64,000 bases of DNA from CAYQQK01 sp964420065 (GCA_964420065.1 CAYQQK010000004.1:1-64000); one strand, 5' to 3'; positions 41,777 to 50,962 are shown, numbered from the stretch's first letter. Program-made: numbers and translations. Notes: generated from the letters alone by a model not told the origin.

Positions 41777-43699
41777 ATGGAACACCACCTGGTGATCGGT
41801 ACCGCCGGCCATGTTGACCACGGGAAGACCGTTCTCATAAAGGCCCTCACCGGGGTAGACACCGACCGCCTGCGCGAAGAAAAAGAAAGAGGCATTTCGA
41901 TCGATCTGGGTTTTGCCCCTTTGCGTCTTCCGGGTGGTCGGCTGGCCGGGGTGGTGGATGTTCCGGGGCACCAGCGCTTTATTCACAATATGCTCGCCGG
42001 CGCCGCCGGAATAGATCTGGTTCTGCTGGTTGTGGATGCTACTGAAGGGGTGATGCCCCAAACGCGGGAGCACCTGGACATTCTTGAATTGTTGCAGTTG
42101 CGCAAAGGGATTGTGGCTGTCACGAAAATGGATCTGGTGGAGCCGGACTGGCTCGACCTGGTTGAGGAAGAGATCCGTGAAGAACTGGCCGGTTCTTTTT
42201 TGGACGGGGCGCCGATCCAAGCCGTTTCCGCTTTTACCGGTGCAGGCCTGCCCGAACTGGTTGCTTTGATCGATCGGGTTATCCGGGAAATGCCGTACCG
42301 CGATACCGGTGCACCCCTGCGCCTGCCCGTGGATCGTTCCTTTAGTGTGCCCGGGTTTGGTACCGTGGTAACCGGGACCCTTCTCCAGGGAAAGGTACGG
42401 GCCGGAGATACCGTGGCGCTTGTGCCTCCCGGTATCAGCGCCCGGGTGCGGCAGTTGCAGGTTCATGATACCGGTGCTGCCGAAGCCGGGGCCGGGCAAC
42501 GGGTTGCTTTAAATCTTGCCGGTTTGGAACACCGGGCGGTTCCACGGGGCAGCGTAGTCAGCGTGCCGGGTTTTTACCGTCCGACTACGCTGCTGGATGC
42601 TGCTTTAACCCTTCTTCCAGCGGCAACGCGACCTTTAAAAAATCTGGATCGGGTTCATTTTTATCTGGGGACAGCCCGGGTGACGGCCCGGATCATGCTG
42701 CTGGAAATGGAAGAACTGGCGCCGGGAAGAAAGTCGCCGGCACAATTTCGCCTGGAGCGTCCCCTGGTGGCCGATCGGGGCGATCGTTTCATCATCCGTT
42801 CCTATTCGCCCATGACCACCATCGGCGGTGGGTTGATCCTGGATCCTTTCCCCAAGCGGCACCGCCGTTTTCGCCGGGATCTGATTGAACATCTTTGTGC
42901 ACTGGAGGAAGAATCCTTGACCGGGGATGGGCGGGCGTTCCTGCTGCAAAAAATCAGGGAGCAGGGTCCGGTCGATCGCGCGAATCTGGAAAAAGTAACC
43001 CGCATGAGCTCGGAAACACTGGATCGCCTTTTGGAAAAACTATTCAGTGATGGTCTGATAGAACGGTTGGGCGGAAGCTATATTGAAAAACTGGCCCTGA
43101 CCGGTTGGGAAAAGCGGTTGTTGGAAAAGCTGGCTTGCTATCACCGCGATCATCCCCTGAGGGCGGGTCTTTCCCGGGCGGAGTTACGTGGAGCCCTGCC
43201 TTCTCCCGTGATGGATCGGGAATATGATGCTCTCCTGGAACGGTTAAAGAAAAGAAAACAATGTGCGTTTTGCGGTGAGCTGGTCAGCCTTTTTGGATGG
43301 TCACCGGCCCCTTCCCCCAAAGATAGTTGCATCCTGGAACAGCTCGAACAGATCTATTTCCGGGGAGAGCTGCAGCCTCCCTCTCGCCGGGCGGCGGAAG
43401 AAAGAGTATCGTTGGAAGTGGCGCACCGGGAAGAATATTTTGATTTTCTGGTAACGCGGGGCGACCTGGTCAAGATCAATGAAGAGTTTTACCTGCATCA
43501 AGAGGCATACAGGAAGGCGCTGGCCCTGCTGCGGCAGTATTATGCCGAAGAGGAGACCCTGACCCTGGCTCATTTCAGAGATCTGACCGGCAGTTCACGC
43601 AAGTTTATCCAGCCCTTGCTGGAGTACTTTGATCAGCTCAAGCTCACGCGCCGCATTGGCGATCATCGCGTGGCCTGGAAAGTGAAAAACGAAGGGTGA
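41777..43699 (+). CDS. selB: Selenocysteine-specific elongation factor
   Basis: SelB carries Sec-tRNA to UGA codons marked by a SECIS hairpin. The 640-residue protein has G-domain motifs GTAGHVDHGKTVLIKAL, DVPGHQRFI and VTKMD, EF-Tu-like domains II-III, and a C-terminal region of winged-helix repeats (from about residue 375) that bind the SECIS RNA. ATG 41777 fits an AAAGG site ten bases upstream; ATG 41768 and GTG 41771 are alternatives. The 190-base gap after selA is GC-rich and holds no feature. The TGA stop at 43697 is in frame with selD. Confidence 0.95.
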   Translation: MEHHLVIGTAGHVDHGKTVLIKALTGVDTDRLREEKERGISIDLGFAPLRLPGGRLAGVVDVPGHQRFIHNMLAGAAGIDLVLLVVDATEGVMPQTREHLDILELLQLRKGIVAVTKMDLVEPDWLDLVEEEIREELAGSFLDGAPIQAVSAFTGAGLPELVALIDRVIREMPYRDTGAPLRLPVDRSFSVPGFGTVVTGTLLQGKVRAGDTVALVPPGISARVRQLQVHDTGAAEAGAGQRVALNLAGLEHRAVPRGSVVSVPGFYRPTTLLDAALTLLPAATRPLKNLDRVHFYLGTARVTARIMLLEMEELAPGRKSPAQFRLERPLVADRGDRFIIRSYSPMTTIGGGLILDPFPKRHRRFRRDLIEHLCALEEESLTGDGRAFLLQKIREQGPVDRANLEKVTRMSSETLDRLLEKLFSDGLIERLGGSYIEKLALTGWEKRLLEKLACYHRDHPLRAGLSRAELRGALPSPVMDREYDALLERLKKRKQCAFCGELVSLFGWSPAPSPKDSCILEQLEQIYFRGELQPPSRRAAEERVSLEVAHREEYFDFLVTRGDLVKINEEFYLHQEAYRKALALLRQYYAEEETLTLAHFRDLTGSSRKFIQPLLEYFDQLKLTRRIGDHRVAWKVKNEG

Positions 43700-43753
43700 G
43701 GTGTGGGTGGAATCAAAGCAAATAAAAGAAAACCAAAAGGGGGTGCGACCTTT

Positions 43754-44806
43754 TTGTCCGGGAACGAAATACGATTAACGACGATGACAACCAGTGCCGG
43801 GTGAGCGGCCAAGGTGGGGCCGGGGGCCCTGGCGCAGGTCTTGCGCTGTTTACCTTCAAGTGAGGACCCGGATTATTTAAACCGGGACGTGCCTTTTGCT
43901 GACACCGGCATTTACCGCCTTTCCAAAGAGACGGCGTTGGTGCAGACTGTTGATTTTTTTACCCCGGTAGTAGATGATCCGTACCTGTTCGGGCAGATTG
44001 CAGCAGCCAATTCATTAAGCGATATTTATACCGTGGGTGCCAAACCCCTCACGGCCTTGAATATAATCTGTTTTCCCAGCCGGAAGGTTCCCCTTGATGT
44101 AATGGCGGCAATTTTACGAGGGGGTTACGACAAGATCCGTGAGGCGGGGGCGGTCCTGGTAGGGGGGCACAGCATCGACGATCTTGAACCGAAGTATGGC
44201 CTTGCAGTGACCGGGCTGGTTGATCCCCGCCGCCTGATCGATTCCTCCCTGGCAAAACAAGGGGATTGCCTTGTCCTGACCAAACCCCTGGGCACCGGCG
44301 TTATTACAACCGCTCTTAAAGGGGGCATACTGACAGAGGCGGAAGCCGCTGAAACGCTGATGGGGATGGCAGCATTAAACGATACCGCCGCCGAGGTTTT
44401 TTTCCGGGTTGGGGTGACGGCCTGTACCGATGTAACTGGGTTTGGGCTCCTCGGACACCTGATCGAGATCCTGGAAAACTGCCGGGCGGGGGCGGTTTTG
44501 GAAACGGACCGCATCCCCCTTTACCCGGGAACGGACGAGATGGCAAAGCAGGGGTTGATTCCGGCGGGGGCGTACCGCAACCTGGGGTACTACCGGAAGG
44601 CGCTATTATCGGCCGGGACTGACGGGGACGGTAAGCAGGACGAGCGGATGCTCCTTTATACCGACCCCCAAACATCCGGAGGCTTGCTGGCGGCCGTACA
44701 GCGGGATCGGCTAAACCTGCTGCTGGAAGCGCTCCAAGAAAAGGGCGTTACGGGTTGGGTAATCGGGGAATTGACCGAAGCGTCCGGAATGATTACCCTC
44801 CGCTAG
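43754..44806 (+). CDS. selD: Selenophosphate synthase, itself a selenoprotein (TGA = Sec17)
   Basis: SelD makes selenophosphate from selenide and ATP. A conventional ORF begins only at GTG 43814 and lacks the catalytic N-terminus. Reading upstream through the in-frame TGA at 43802 restores it: from TTG 43754 the protein starts SGNEIRLTTMTTSAG, then Sec, then AAKVGPG. The Sec is residue 17, the position of catalytic Cys17 in E. coli SelD, and the following Lys20 matches the catalytic lysine. AAGGGGG lies ten bases before TTG 43754. Later motifs fit SelD: VQTVDFFTPVVDDPYLFG, ANSLSDIYTVGAKP, VLVGGHSIDD and TDVTGFGLLGHL. Product 350 residues. Confidence 0.93.
43802..43835 (+). promoter_or_regulatory. 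Selenocysteine UGA codon and bacterial SECIS-like hairpin
   Basis: TGA at 43802-43804 is followed directly by a possible stem: GCGGCCAAGG (43805-43814) with CCCTGGCGC (43827-43835), two single-base bulges and a G-rich 12-base loop. Bacterial SECIS elements lie just 3' of the UGA, as here. The exact fold is a hand prediction. Confidence 0.7.
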
Positions 44807-45014
44807 GGTTATGGTACACTTTTTGTACCGGACGACCAGATTGCGCACGATGCTTCATCGCCTGAAGGATCAGTTGATCAAGCTGGCGGCTGATCTGATG
44901 TATTTCACTGTTTTGCAAGTCATTCTTTCCGGGCCTGCTGCCGGCCCGGTGCATCTTTTCCCTTAAATTTTCAATCTGTTTGCTCAACCGATACATTTCG
45001 ATGTTGTTTTTCAT
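44793..45014 (-). CDS. Spo0E-like aspartyl-phosphate phosphatase
   Basis: This 73-residue protein has the Spo0E family signature ISRQLDQLIL (S-x-x-L-D form) near residue 40, within two predicted helices starting EMYRLSKQIENLREKMH. Spo0E proteins dephosphorylate Spo0A and delay sporulation. ATG 45014 has AGGAG about eight bases upstream. Its 3' end overlaps the end of selD by 14 bases on the opposite strand. The tail after the motif is longer than usual. Confidence 0.82.
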   Translation of the reverse strand: MKNNIEMYRLSKQIENLREKMHRAGSRPGKNDLQNSEIHQISRQLDQLILQAMKHRAQSGRPVQKVYHNPSGG

Positions 45015-45225
45015 TTATTTTGCTCCTAAAAAGTGCTGGGATCACTAGATTCGACATTATTACTTAAATTCCTTTTTTTCCAAGGGTAAATTTATAAGAA
45101 AATACAATCTTCATCCATATTTTTGCGATCCGGTTTCGACCGAAACGCGTAATGCAACAATTTTCGTATTTGAAACGAGGGATGTTTTTTTGATCCATCG
45201 CATTGTCAAAAACGGGGACCAGGGG

Positions 45226-45520
45226 CTAGAGCAAATCCAACAACGTTTGTGGATTATCTCGCACCATGGTTCTGATCTCCTGTTCCGGCACACCGGCAGT
45301 TAACAAATGCGCAATAAACATGCGCATTCCTTCAACAACAGTTGGATTTTGAACCTGCCCAAAATCAGAAATCAAAATGCAGTGCCGGTGTCCAACCTGC
45401 TTGATCATTCCCGCTATTTCGTCCGGCTGCTGTCCATCGTACATGGGCATACAAGGGCAAGAAAGCATACGTTAGCAGGGCGCCTGCTTCCGCCAGTTCC
45501 TTTTGCTCCGAGACGGTCAT
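45226..45520 (-). pseudogene. Amidohydrolase C-terminal remnant with a frameshift
   Basis: One frame from 45520 reads TVSEQKELAEAGALLTYAF; after a one-base shift near 45470 another continues CPCMPMYDGQQPDEIAGMIK, then HCILISDFGQVQNPTVVEGMRMF and RDNPQTLLDLL. The joined text looks like the C-terminus of a metal-dependent amidohydrolase (the SDFGQ segment would hold a metal aspartate). The N-terminal two-thirds are missing. Confidence 0.65.
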
Positions 45521-45525
45521 CCTGT

Positions 45526-45799
45526 TTACGCATTGTCGTACCAGATGTCAACGTTTTCGTCACTCCAAACCATCCCCATTTTTTCATACGGCTTTGAAAA
45601 ATTTAACCCTGCGGCATCTGCCGGAACATAGAAAATTCCGATACCGTCATTACCGAGCAGGGGATCGGTGGTCGCGATGGTCCAGTAACCCAGGTGGCCT
45701 TTTAAATGTTTGGTTTGAAAGCGTTTTGCCAGGCCAGCCGGTCCCGGCCAAATTTTATGGCCTTCAAGATGGCAATTTATTTTGACGGTTATTGTTCAA
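45526..45799 (-). pseudogene. Acyl-CoA dehydrogenase internal remnant
   Basis: Minus-strand reading gives ITVKINCHLEGHKIWPGPAG, then GYWTIATTDPLLGNDGIGIF and KPYEKMGMVWSDENVDIWYDN before a stop at 45526. This is the middle beta-domain of an acyl-CoA dehydrogenase. No start, no N-terminal helices and no C-terminal domain are present; a stop lies just upstream in frame. It abuts the amidohydrolase remnant, so at least one deletion joined them. Confidence 0.65.
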
Positions 45800-45830
45800 A
45801 ATAATAGATGAGTTGGTACGATTAACAACA

Positions 45831-45859
45831 TTGACATAAAGGGAAATTGGGCTTAAGAT
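45831..45859 (+). promoter_or_regulatory. Strong sigma-A promoter of the aldehyde oxidoreductase gene
   Basis: TTGACA (45831-45836), a 17-base spacer and TAAGAT (45854-45859). The start codon is about 175 bases downstream, leaving a long leader that contains a TTGC-ATATGT-GCAA inverted repeat at 45987-46000. No known riboswitch is recognised. Confidence 0.75.
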
Positions 45860-46038
45860 CGAATTGTAAGTATGCTTGGGGTACCGGCTGCAGGGGAAAC
45901 CATTGCATTGCATCGGGAGGGTTGATCGTTTAAACACCGCTTGCCGGATTACCGGCCTGGTCGGAACTGCCATTAATATTAGCAAGTTGCATATGTGCAA
46001 TAATCATCGGACTTTCTTCGAAAGGGGAATATGAAGAA

Positions 46039-48726
46039 ATGTGCAACGAAACGATTGCGCTTACGGTAAACGGTGTTCGCCGGCAGGTTGCAGCAGCTCC
46101 GGAACTGGTCCTTCTTGATTACTTGCGGCGGGACCTGAAACTGACCGGCGCCAAACAATCGTGTGACCGGAAGGGGCAGTGCGGTGCTTGCACTGTGATT
46201 GTCAACGGGAAGGCGGTCCGATCCTGCCTGACCGGGGTTGCCAAGCTTGACGGTGCGGACGTGATCACCGTGGAAGGGTTGGGAACGCCCGAAGATCCCC
46301 ATCCGATTCAGGAAGCTTATGTCCTGACCGGGGCGGTTCAGTGCGGGTTTTGCACCCCCGGTTTGATCATGGCCACGAAAGCCCTGCTTGATCAAAACCC
46401 CAACCCCGATCTTGGAACAATCAAACGGGCACTGGCGCACAACCTGTGTCGGTGCACCGGTTACAAAAAAATCATTGAGGCGGTCCAGCTAGCCGCCCGG
46501 TTTCTGCGCGGTGAAACTACCCCGGAGAAAATCCGTGCCGCTACCGGCAGCAGCATGCTCGGTGTGTCGCACCCGAGGCCTACGGCAATGATAAAGGCCT
46601 GCGGGGTTGCCAGGTTTGGCGCCGATATCGACCTCCCGGCGGGTGTCCTTGAACTGGCCCAGGTTCATAGCACGGAATCACATGCTCTGATCAAATCCAT
46701 CGATACCGCGGCTGCTGTCGGGATGCCCGGTGTAGTCGGGATCATCACCGCCGGTGATATCCGGGGGACAAACCGGATCCGGTATGCCACTGCAGATCAG
46801 CCGGTTTTATGTGAGGATAAGGTACGGACCCTGGGCGATCCCGTTGCCGCGGTTGCCGCCGTCACCCGGGAACAAGCCCGGGCTGCTGCCGCCGCAATTG
46901 AAGTCGTGTACGAGCCCCTGCCGGTGATGATGACTCCCGCCGAAGCCATGGCTCCGGGCGCCTATCGGATCCATGCTTACGCTCCGGGAAATATTCTGGC
47001 CACGCAACCGCTGGTAAAAGGGGATGCCGATCGGGCGATCAAGGAAGCCCGGATTGTCGTGGAGGCAGTGTTCGGGACCCAGACCAATCACCAGGCTCCC
47101 CTGGAACCGGAGGTTGCATCGGCCTATTTTGAAGGCGGCGGCGACAATCCCGAACTTGTTGTCGTTGGCCGGAGCATTAATATTCACTTTCACCTGGCCC
47201 AGATCAAGGAGGCGGTGGGATACGATAACATGCGCTACCGGGAGGCCTTCTCCGGAGGGCAGTTTGGCGTAAAGCTACATCTTGGCACCGAGGCCATAAC
47301 CGCGGCGGCGGCGCTGCATTTCAAAAGAGCCATCCGTTACGTTCCAAGCCTCGAGGAATCAATGCTGATTGGCACCAAACGCTATGCCTACCCGGAACAG
47401 AAGGCCAGGATGGCTGCCGATGAAACCGGGCGCATAACCGCCTACTGCAACGATTTCGTGTCGGACAAAGGGGCTTATACCGCTCATGGAGCGGGGACAA
47501 TGATGCGTTCACTGGGGATGCTGGCGGGACCCTACCATATCCCGAACATTAAAGCGCGGGGACGAACGGTTTATACCAACAATGCTATCGGCGGGGCGGC
47601 ACGGGGAGCCGGACCGCCGGAGGTCGCCTTTGCACTGGAATCCATGGTGGATATGCTGGCGGAAAAAGCGGGTGTTGACCCTCTCGAATTCCGCCGCATG
47701 AACTCCTTGCAGCCGGGTCAGGAAAAAGCGACCGGGATGATTGTCGACCAGTGGAACTTTGAGAATTTATGCACCATGATCAAACCCTATTACGGAAGGG
47801 CGAAAATTGATGCACGGGCTTTTAATGCCATGGGCGGGACCGTAAAGCGTGGCGTTGGAATCGGGGCATATTCGTTTGGAATTGGCGGTCCTGAAGACAC
47901 CTCAAGCGTTTCGGTTGAAGTTGATCCGGATAACGGTGTTACTGTCTATGCCGCCGTTGCGGACCCGGGGGAGGGTAATGACGCCATGCTGTCCCAGCTG
48001 GCTGCACACATGTTGGGACTTCCTCTGGGAAAAGTACGCCTTTATACCCGGGATACGGAAAAAACAGTTGGAATGGGTCCCGCCGCCGGCAGCAGAATGA
48101 CCTTCATGGCCGGCAACGCTTTGATCAAAGCCATTCAAAACTTGCAAAAAGCCATGCAGGAGGCAGGAGCCGATACTTATGCCGGCCTCAAACAGGCCGG
48201 CAAGCCGTTTCGTTACGAGGGCGTTCATGTAAATAGAGGAAGCGCCAAAATTGATCCCCGGACCGGGCTGGGTGATTCCTATATTTCCGATGTCCACAAC
48301 ATTCAAATGGTTGAAGCGGAGGTAAATACGGAAACGGGCGCCGCCCGGGTCCTCAAAATAACCACGGTTGTCGATGCGGGCACTATCATCAATCCCCAGG
48401 CGTTCAGCGGTCAACTGGAAGGCGGCATGGATCAAGGGGTCGGTTATGCTTTACGGGAAGAATACATACATGGGAAGTCGAAGGATTATGTCTCTTTTAA
48501 ATTTCCCACGATCCGGGATTGCTTTGAAAGCAAGATTATCATTTGCGAAAACCCACGTCAAAACGGCCCGTTCGGTGCGACCGGTATCGGGGAAATGACC
48601 ATGGTCTCGACTGCACCGGCCGTGACCAATGCGATTTACGATGCTTGTGGGGCCAGGATCTTTACACTACCGGCTACGCCGGAAAAGATCAAGGCGGCCC
48701 TGACCGGGACGAACCGGAAGCAGTAA
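46039..48726 (+). CDS. Mop-type molybdopterin aldehyde oxidoreductase (xanthine oxidase family)
   Basis: This 895-residue fusion has two [2Fe-2S] domains and the molybdopterin domains, and lacks an FAD domain, as in Desulfovibrio Mop. The first cluster motif is SCDRKGQCGACTV with Cys63; its first pair is spaced by five residues rather than the usual four. The second cluster is CGFCTPG and CRCTGY near residues 100-140. The active-site Glu is in ATGIGEMTM near residue 854. It would oxidise aldehydes (or N-heterocycles), passing electrons to a soluble carrier such as ferredoxin or the downstream Hdr/Etf proteins. It has its own promoter. A truncated cysteine desulfurase, possibly once a cofactor-sulfuration partner, follows after 16 bases. 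Confidence 0.92.
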   Translation: MCNETIALTVNGVRRQVAAAPELVLLDYLRRDLKLTGAKQSCDRKGQCGACTVIVNGKAVRSCLTGVAKLDGADVITVEGLGTPEDPHPIQEAYVLTGAVQCGFCTPGLIMATKALLDQNPNPDLGTIKRALAHNLCRCTGYKKIIEAVQLAARFLRGETTPEKIRAATGSSMLGVSHPRPTAMIKACGVARFGADIDLPAGVLELAQVHSTESHALIKSIDTAAAVGMPGVVGIITAGDIRGTNRIRYATADQPVLCEDKVRTLGDPVAAVAAVTREQARAAAAAIEVVYEPLPVMMTPAEAMAPGAYRIHAYAPGNILATQPLVKGDADRAIKEARIVVEAVFGTQTNHQAPLEPEVASAYFEGGGDNPELVVVGRSINIHFHLAQIKEAVGYDNMRYREAFSGGQFGVKLHLGTEAITAAAALHFKRAIRYVPSLEESMLIGTKRYAYPEQKARMAADETGRITAYCNDFVSDKGAYTAHGAGTMMRSLGMLAGPYHIPNIKARGRTVYTNNAIGGAARGAGPPEVAFALESMVDMLAEKAGVDPLEFRRMNSLQPGQEKATGMIVDQWNFENLCTMIKPYYGRAKIDARAFNAMGGTVKRGVGIGAYSFGIGGPEDTSSVSVEVDPDNGVTVYAAVADPGEGNDAMLSQLAAHMLGLPLGKVRLYTRDTEKTVGMGPAAGSRMTFMAGNALIKAIQNLQKAMQEAGADTYAGLKQAGKPFRYEGVHVNRGSAKIDPRTGLGDSYISDVHNIQMVEAEVNTETGAARVLKITTVVDAGTIINPQAFSGQLEGGMDQGVGYALREEYIHGKSKDYVSFKFPTIRDCFESKIIICENPRQNGPFGATGIGEMTMVSTAPAVTNAIYDACGARIFTLPATPEKIKAALTGTNRKQ

Positions 48727-48742
48727 AGGGGCGGGGTTTACG

Positions 48743-48982
48743 TTGGAGAGATATAGAAAAGATTTCCCAGCATTAACACGATCGCGCGACGGCAAACCGG
48801 TTATCTATTTCGACAACGCATGTACGACCCTTGTCCCGGCACCGGTAATTGCCGCATTGAAACAGTATTATACCGATTTTCCTTCTTGCGGGGGGAGGAG
48901 AAGCCGGCACTGGTTTGCGGATGAGGTTGCGGCGCGCCGGAAGGATACCCGGCAGACAGTGGCCGAATTCATCAATGAATTC
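48743..48982 (+). pseudogene. N-terminal fragment of a SufS/Csd-type cysteine desulfurase
   Basis: From TTG 48743 (good G-rich site) about 80 residues match class V aminotransferases: YRKDFPALTR, PVIYFDNACTTLVPAPVI and GGRRSRHWFADEVAARR. Homology then stops, about 300 residues short of a full enzyme, without the PLP lysine. The break coincides with a perfect inverted repeat, GAATTCAT-CA-ATGAATTC (48965-48982). The frame stays open into the next gene. Confidence 0.75.
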
Positions 48983-49027
48983 GTGTCTATTTTACAGAAC
49001 CCGACAAATTCCGACACGGAGATAATG

Positions 49028-50149
49028 ATGAGTATAGAAAATTTAACCTTTACCGAGAAGTTCGATCTACTGGGTTGCATCCAGTGCGGCCGATGTACCG
49101 GCGGTTGTCCGGTGACCGTGCGCACCAACCTTAACGTGCGTCGCTTTGTTTATGATGCTTATACCGCTGAAAAACTCGAAGAACTGGCTCGCCGGGTTGA
49201 ACTGTGGGATTGCAGTACTTGCAATACCTGCGCCGTGCGCTGCCCGAAGGGGCTGAAGCCCCTGGATGTGCTGATCGGCCTGCGCTCGCTACTGGTGGAA
49301 AGCGGTAAAATTCAACCCCCGATCCGTGATGCTCTGGAGAGTGTTTTCCGGGAAGGCAATCCCTGGGGGAAACCGGAAGCAGCTCGTTATGACTGGCAGA
49401 AGGGCCTGGAGGTAAAGATTGCCACCCCGGATAAACCGGTGGACAATCTTTTTTTTGTCTGTTGCACCATTGCTTACGATCCACGGGTCCAGGTCATAGC
49501 CCGGAATACGGTTAAATTGCTCAACCGGGCCGGGGTAGATTACGGTTTCCTATCCCGGGGAGAAACCTGTTGCGGAAGTGAGGTTCGCACGCTGGGAGAG
49601 GAATATCTTTTCGAAGAGCTGGTAGAACAAAACACGCTTTTTTTAAACCAATTTCAGGCCGGCCGTCTGGTTGCCCTGTCTCCCCATTGCTACGCGACGT
49701 TAAAAAATTTCTACTCCGGGCTGAAGATTCCGGTGATGCACTATACCCAGTTCCTGGCTGAAATACTGGTAAAGGAGCAATTTGAAACCGGGTCTATCGA
49801 TAAAAAAGTGGTTTTTCATGATCCGTGCTACCTGGGCAAGTTGGGTGGTATCTATGATGAGCCGCGTACCCTTTTGAAAAGGCTGGGGTCGGACCTGTTG
49901 GAATTTGAGCGTTCCCGCGAACGGAGCCTTTGTTGCGAGGGTGGCGGTGGTAAAATGTGGGTTGAATCGAATTCCAGGCATGAACGCCTGGCCGAAACGC
50001 GGATCAGAGAGGCCCACACCCTGGGGGCAGAGCTCGTGGCGGTAGCTTGTCCCTTCTGCCTTCTCACCCTGGAGGATGCGGTCAAGGCGCTCGGTTACGA
50101 AGCCGGGATACAGGTTGTAGACATAACCGAGCTTTTATCACCCCTTTGA
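49028..50149 (+). CDS. HdrBC-like Fe-S oxidoreductase with two CCG domains
   Basis: This 373-residue soluble protein is a fusion of HdrC- and HdrB-like parts. Two 4Fe-4S motifs lie at Cys17-20-23-27 (CIQCGRCTGGCP) and Cys62-65-68-72 (CSTCNTCAVRCP). Two CCG domains follow: CCTIAYDP with GETCCGSEV, and HDPCYLGKLGG with LCCEGGGGKMW, which in Hdr bind noncubane clusters. No membrane helices are present. The open frame starts at 48743, so a 468-residue fusion with the desulfurase fragment is possible, but ATG 49028 has GGAG at six bases and gives a normal N-terminus. The next genes are etfBA and hdrA-flxDCBA, so it probably links an ETF or disulfide carrier to HdrA. Confidence 0.88.
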   Translation: MSIENLTFTEKFDLLGCIQCGRCTGGCPVTVRTNLNVRRFVYDAYTAEKLEELARRVELWDCSTCNTCAVRCPKGLKPLDVLIGLRSLLVESGKIQPPIRDALESVFREGNPWGKPEAARYDWQKGLEVKIATPDKPVDNLFFVCCTIAYDPRVQVIARNTVKLLNRAGVDYGFLSRGETCCGSEVRTLGEEYLFEELVEQNTLFLNQFQAGRLVALSPHCYATLKNFYSGLKIPVMHYTQFLAEILVKEQFETGSIDKKVVFHDPCYLGKLGGIYDEPRTLLKRLGSDLLEFERSRERSLCCEGGGGKMWVESNSRHERLAETRIREAHTLGAELVAVACPFCLLTLEDAVKALGYEAGIQVVDITELLSPL

Positions 50150-50173
50150 TCTGAAACGGGAGGTGTGGTATTG

Positions 50174-50962
50174 ATGAAAATTGTCGTATGCATCAAGTAC
50201 GTGCCTGATACCTCCGAAGCAGAGGTAAAAATTAACCCTGCAGGTACGGCGGTCGAGTCCGGCCGTTTTTCCTTCGATATTAACGATGCCGATAACTATG
50301 CCGTGGAAGAAGCGATCTTGATCAAAGAGAACCATGGCGGCGAGGTTACGGTTCTTTCCATTGGATCCAAAGAATCCGAAATGATGATCCGCATGGCCCT
50401 GGCCAAAGGTTGCGATCGGGCGGTTCGGGTGGAAGATCCCCGCATCGCTTCCTTTGATCCCCTGATGGTAACACGAGTCCTGGCCGGGGTAATTGAAGGG
50501 CTTGAGTTTGACCTCGTCCTGACCGGCTGCATGGCTTCCGATGATGGTCATGCCACCACCGGGGTCGCTTTGGCGGAGATGCTGGGAGCCAACCATGCCG
50601 CCATGGTGAAAAAAACGGAGATCGGGGACGGCCGGGTCAAGACCCATCGCGAGCTGGAGGGAGGCCTGATGGAAGTAATGGAAGTTAATTTGCCGGCGGT
50701 GTTGACGATTCAGACCGGTATTAACGAGCCCCGGTATGCTCCTTTCCGCGGCATCCGCCAGGCTCAAAAAAAAGAGCTCAAAGTGGTCAACCTGGACGAT
50801 CTGGGTATTCCAGTGAACACCGTCGATGTTTCGGCCTCCCGGATTATCTTGGAAAAACTTTTTATCCCCGAGGTTGTATCCACCGCTGAATTCATCGAGG
50901 GCGAAACAGAGGAAAAAGTGGCGAAGCTCGCCTCGATTCTCCTTAAGGGAGGTCTGGTTTAA
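50174..50962 (+). CDS. etfB: Electron transfer flavoprotein beta subunit
   Basis: EtfB pairs with EtfA and binds AMP or a second FAD. The 262-residue protein has KIVVCIKYVPDTSEAEV, FDINDADNYAVEEAI, LAKGCDRAVRV, LTGCMASDDGHATTGVALAE and a final segment with FIPEVVSTAEFIEG. ATG 50174 follows GGAGG at ten bases; GTG 50165 and TTG 50171 are less likely. It sits between the HdrBC-like gene and etfA. Whether it is of the electron-bifurcating type cannot be told by eye. Confidence 0.94.
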   Translation: MKIVVCIKYVPDTSEAEVKINPAGTAVESGRFSFDINDADNYAVEEAILIKENHGGEVTVLSIGSKESEMMIRMALAKGCDRAVRVEDPRIASFDPLMVTRVLAGVIEGLEFDLVLTGCMASDDGHATTGVALAEMLGANHAAMVKKTEIGDGRVKTHRELEGGLMEVMEVNLPAVLTIQTGINEPRYAPFRGIRQAQKKELKVVNLDDLGIPVNTVDVSASRIILEKLFIPEVVSTAEFIEGETEEKVAKLASILLKGGLV

